Source: a bacterium (GTDB lineage: Bacteria > Chloroflexota > Dormibacteria > UBA8260 > Bog-877). From it: DNA of 14,123 nt. Below, piece by piece: positions 12,934 to 14,123 of this stretch. The translations under genes were made by a program, and so were the position numbers. Within the stretch, counting starts at the first letter, position 1, and the number at the start of each line of letters is the position of its first letter. Where the stretch lies: NCBI GenBank assembly GCA_021791455.1, contig JAJYWM010000206.1:1-14123 (forward strand), read 5' to 3'. The notes below the pieces were generated by a model that saw only the letters and a list, made by a program, of their open reading frames with translations, searched no databases and was not told the origin of the DNA.

Positions 12934-13214
12934 CCCTCAGTTTGATCTCAATTAGAGCCCTGATGCCGAGCGGATTGGACGCCACCCAGATGCCCTTGAC
13001 GGCAACCCCCCGCGATTCACCTTGGCCTCCACTAGCTCGCCTCCAATCTGGTGTAGCGGCCTCGTAGGGAGTGGTGCTTTCGGCAGGTTGGTGGTTGAGC
13101 AGCGCCGACAAGACCCTGGGCTCAGTCCGACAGACTACAGGACCAGACTGGCCCACCCTTCGGCGTCAGAGGGTCCGGATGGCCTGATCAGCAGGCGGGC
13201 GGAGCGTCCCGGGC
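12934..13214. other. Non-coding stretch downstream of the tRNA
   Basis: 281 bp with no frame that reads like a protein; open frames here are Arg/Ser/Pro-rich shadows. I see no second copy of the tRNA 3' end, no integrase fragment and no strong hairpin, so there is no sign of an integrated element. Confidence 0.5.
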
Positions 13215-13454
13215 CTAACGAGCCGACTCGCTCCACACGGTTGGGGGAAGCCTCCCCGCCCAGAGGCGCAGAGCACCCAGGCCGGTCCCCCACCCGATCG
13301 GCGAACCTACCACAAGTCCCAAGATCCACAGTCGTGCCCCGAAGACAAACTTGTCCAACAAAATCGCGGCCGCACACATCGCCAAGGGCATGATGAGGCC
13401 AATGGAGACCATGAAGGGCAGTGTCGGTACCTTGCGCGCGTTCGGATCGCTCAT
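13215..13454 (-). CDS. Small two-TM membrane protein, possibly AtpI-like
   Basis: 79 residues from the ATG at 13454 to a TAG. A short polar N-terminus (MSDPNARKVPTLPF) precedes two hydrophobic helices: about 15-32 (MVSIGLIMPLAMCAAAIL), then LDKFVFGARLW, then about 44-63 (ILGLVVGSPIGWGTGLGALR). The helix-LD-x-F-x-helix layout resembles the AtpI/ATPase gene 1 family of F-ATPase assembly factors. No ATP synthase genes are nearby and the match is weak, so it is best treated as hypothetical. A longer in-frame start at 13502 adds only Arg-rich residues and is less likely. No strong ribosome binding site is present; GGTAATC lies a few bases upstream of the ATG. It is divergent from the ceramidase-like gene. 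Confidence 0.5.
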   Translation of the reverse strand: MSDPNARKVPTLPFMVSIGLIMPLAMCAAAILLDKFVFGARLWILGLVVGSPIGWGTGLGALRLWAGRLPPTVWSESAR

Positions 13455-13784
13455 TGGCCGATTACCGCGATCCCTTCGTCGCCGTGATCCCCACTTTGGC
13501 ACCTGGCCGGCGACTTGCCGACGCCCGGAGCGCGCGACCCCATTCGGTCATGCGGCCATGATGCCGAGATGGGCCAAAGAGCGCAAGCGACCGGGGCGGG
13601 CCGTGACCTAGGTTGGCTAGCTGTCCGCCGCTGACCGACCGCACGCCGTGCGCGCCATCACAAGGCGAGGCAGAGCCCACGCCACAAACGCTCGCAGCGG
13701 TATCGGTGCCTAAGGTTGCGTCCGGCCCCGTACCACGACCTCGGTCATCCGCTACGCTGGCCGCGAGCTCTACGGTGCTGGGAG
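13455..13784. other. Intergenic region between divergent genes
   Basis: 330 bp with no convincing coding frame, tRNA or strong hairpin. It should hold the promoters of the small membrane protein (leftwards) and the ceramidase-like gene (rightwards). TACGCT (13753-13758) and TACGGT (13771-13776) are the only -10-like hexamers I would point to on the plus strand. The second is placed for a near-leaderless start at 13785. Confidence 0.4.
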
Positions 13785-14123
13785 GTGGCGCAGATTCTGC
13801 AAGCAGGCGCGGCAGTCGCCGATATCACCCCCGAGGTGGGCTACCCTCTGGAGGGCTATCACCGCGAAGGGGTCTCCGTTGGAGTCCTAGACCGCTTGGA
13901 GGTGGCTGCCCTGGTCCTTGACGATGGCCTCCGACGGGGTGTTCTTGTGACCGTCGACAACGTCGGACTTTCGGTGCCTCAGACTGCGGCCGTGCGTAGG
14001 GCCGTAGCCACTGCCTGTGGCTCCGGCCTGAGAGGCGCGATGGTGTGCTACTCCCACACCCACTCAGGACCTCGGGCCGATCAACCGTATCTGGATCTTC
14101 TCTGTGACAGGGCTGGCGCAGCT
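13785..14123 (+). CDS. Neutral/alkaline ceramidase-like protein, N-terminal part
   Basis: 113 codons open to the right edge. VADITPEVGYPLEGY (11-25) and LDRLEVAALVLDDG (35-48), then VLVTVDNVG (53-61), and SHTHSGP (90-96) with zinc-ligand-type histidines form the N-terminal signature of the neutral ceramidase family (amide hydrolases of N-acyl-sphingoid lipids). Many bacterial members are shorter, uncharacterised relatives and may act on other substrates. No signal peptide is seen, unlike secreted ceramidases. The start is taken as GTG at 13785; the bases GGAGG run directly into it, so they cannot serve as a ribosome binding site at normal spacing. TACGGT lies 8 nt upstream, so a near-leaderless message is possible. 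The exact start is uncertain. Confidence 0.72.
   Translation, partial: MAQILQAGAAVADITPEVGYPLEGYHREGVSVGVLDRLEVAALVLDDGLRRGVLVTVDNVGLSVPQTAAVRRAVATACGSGLRGAMVCYSHTHSGPRADQPYLDLLCDRAGAA

Noticed and set aside
12698..13156. N-terminal extension of the DsrE-like frame up to 13156
   Set aside because: It reads antisense through the tRNA-Leu gene and through low-quality sequence; a TTG with a good Shine-Dalgarno explains the start.
12851..13214. tRNA as an integration (att) site
   Set aside because: No repeated tRNA 3' end, integrase or foreign composition is seen within the window.
1..14123. CRISPR arrays, insertion sequences, riboswitches
   Set aside because: No spaced direct repeats, transposase-like frames, terminal inverted repeats or recognisable riboswitch cores were seen on either strand.

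Overview
The window reads as a stretch of chromosome from a GC-rich bacterium. Several signs point towards the Actinobacteria / Chloroflexota / Dormibacterota part of the tree rather than Proteobacteria: a bacterial PMT-type protein O-mannosyltransferase, frequent GTG and TTG starts, -10-like elements placed so close to start codons that the mRNAs would be leaderless, and a class II tRNA gene with no encoded CCA. This placement is an inference; no rRNA or phylogenetic marker other than rnhB is present. I see no mobile element, prophage gene or CRISPR array.

Layout. (1) 1-1218, minus: N-terminal 406 residues of an acyl-CoA carboxylase carboxyltransferase subunit, running off the left edge. (2) 1281-1880, plus: ribonuclease HII, divergent from the carboxylase across 62 bp that carries back-to-back -10-like elements. 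A strong hairpin at 1889-1919 separates it from the convergent minus-strand genes. (3) 1907-5963, minus: amidohydrolase, glycosyltransferase, MFS permease and metallo-beta-lactamase-fold hydrolase. The first three overlap at their junctions and look like one operon. (4) 6135-10847, minus: a PH-like two-TM membrane protein, a PMT family mannosyltransferase and a 735-residue GT-C-like membrane protein, joined by an ATGA overlap and a 13-bp gap. This looks like an envelope glycosylation unit. (5) 10989-12697, minus: three small overlapping genes in the order DsrE/TusD-like, DsrF/TusC-like, DsrH/TusB-like, followed with a 7-nt overlap by a MoeB/ThiF-like E1 adenylyltransferase. (6) 12851-12933, plus: tRNA-Leu(UAA). 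(7) 12934-14123: mostly non-coding, with a 79-residue two-TM protein on minus and the N-terminus of a neutral-ceramidase-like hydrolase leaving the right edge.

How the genes may work together. The most distinctive unit is (5). The DsrEFH/TusBCD heterohexamer passes persulfide sulfur between cysteines, and MoeB/ThiF enzymes adenylate and load small sulfur-carrier proteins. A tightly overlapping fusion of the two modules, with no DsrC/TusE, TusA, rhodanese or ThiS/MoaD partner in view, suggests a sulfur-relay pathway unlike the E. coli Tus route. Unit (4) probably modifies exported proteins or envelope glycans with lipid-linked sugars. Unit (3) looks metabolic, but its substrate cannot be read from sequence.

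All residue comparisons come from reading translations and remembered family motifs. No database search was run. Starts for several genes are non-ATG and were chosen from Shine-Dalgarno spacing and overlaps, as stated in each entry.
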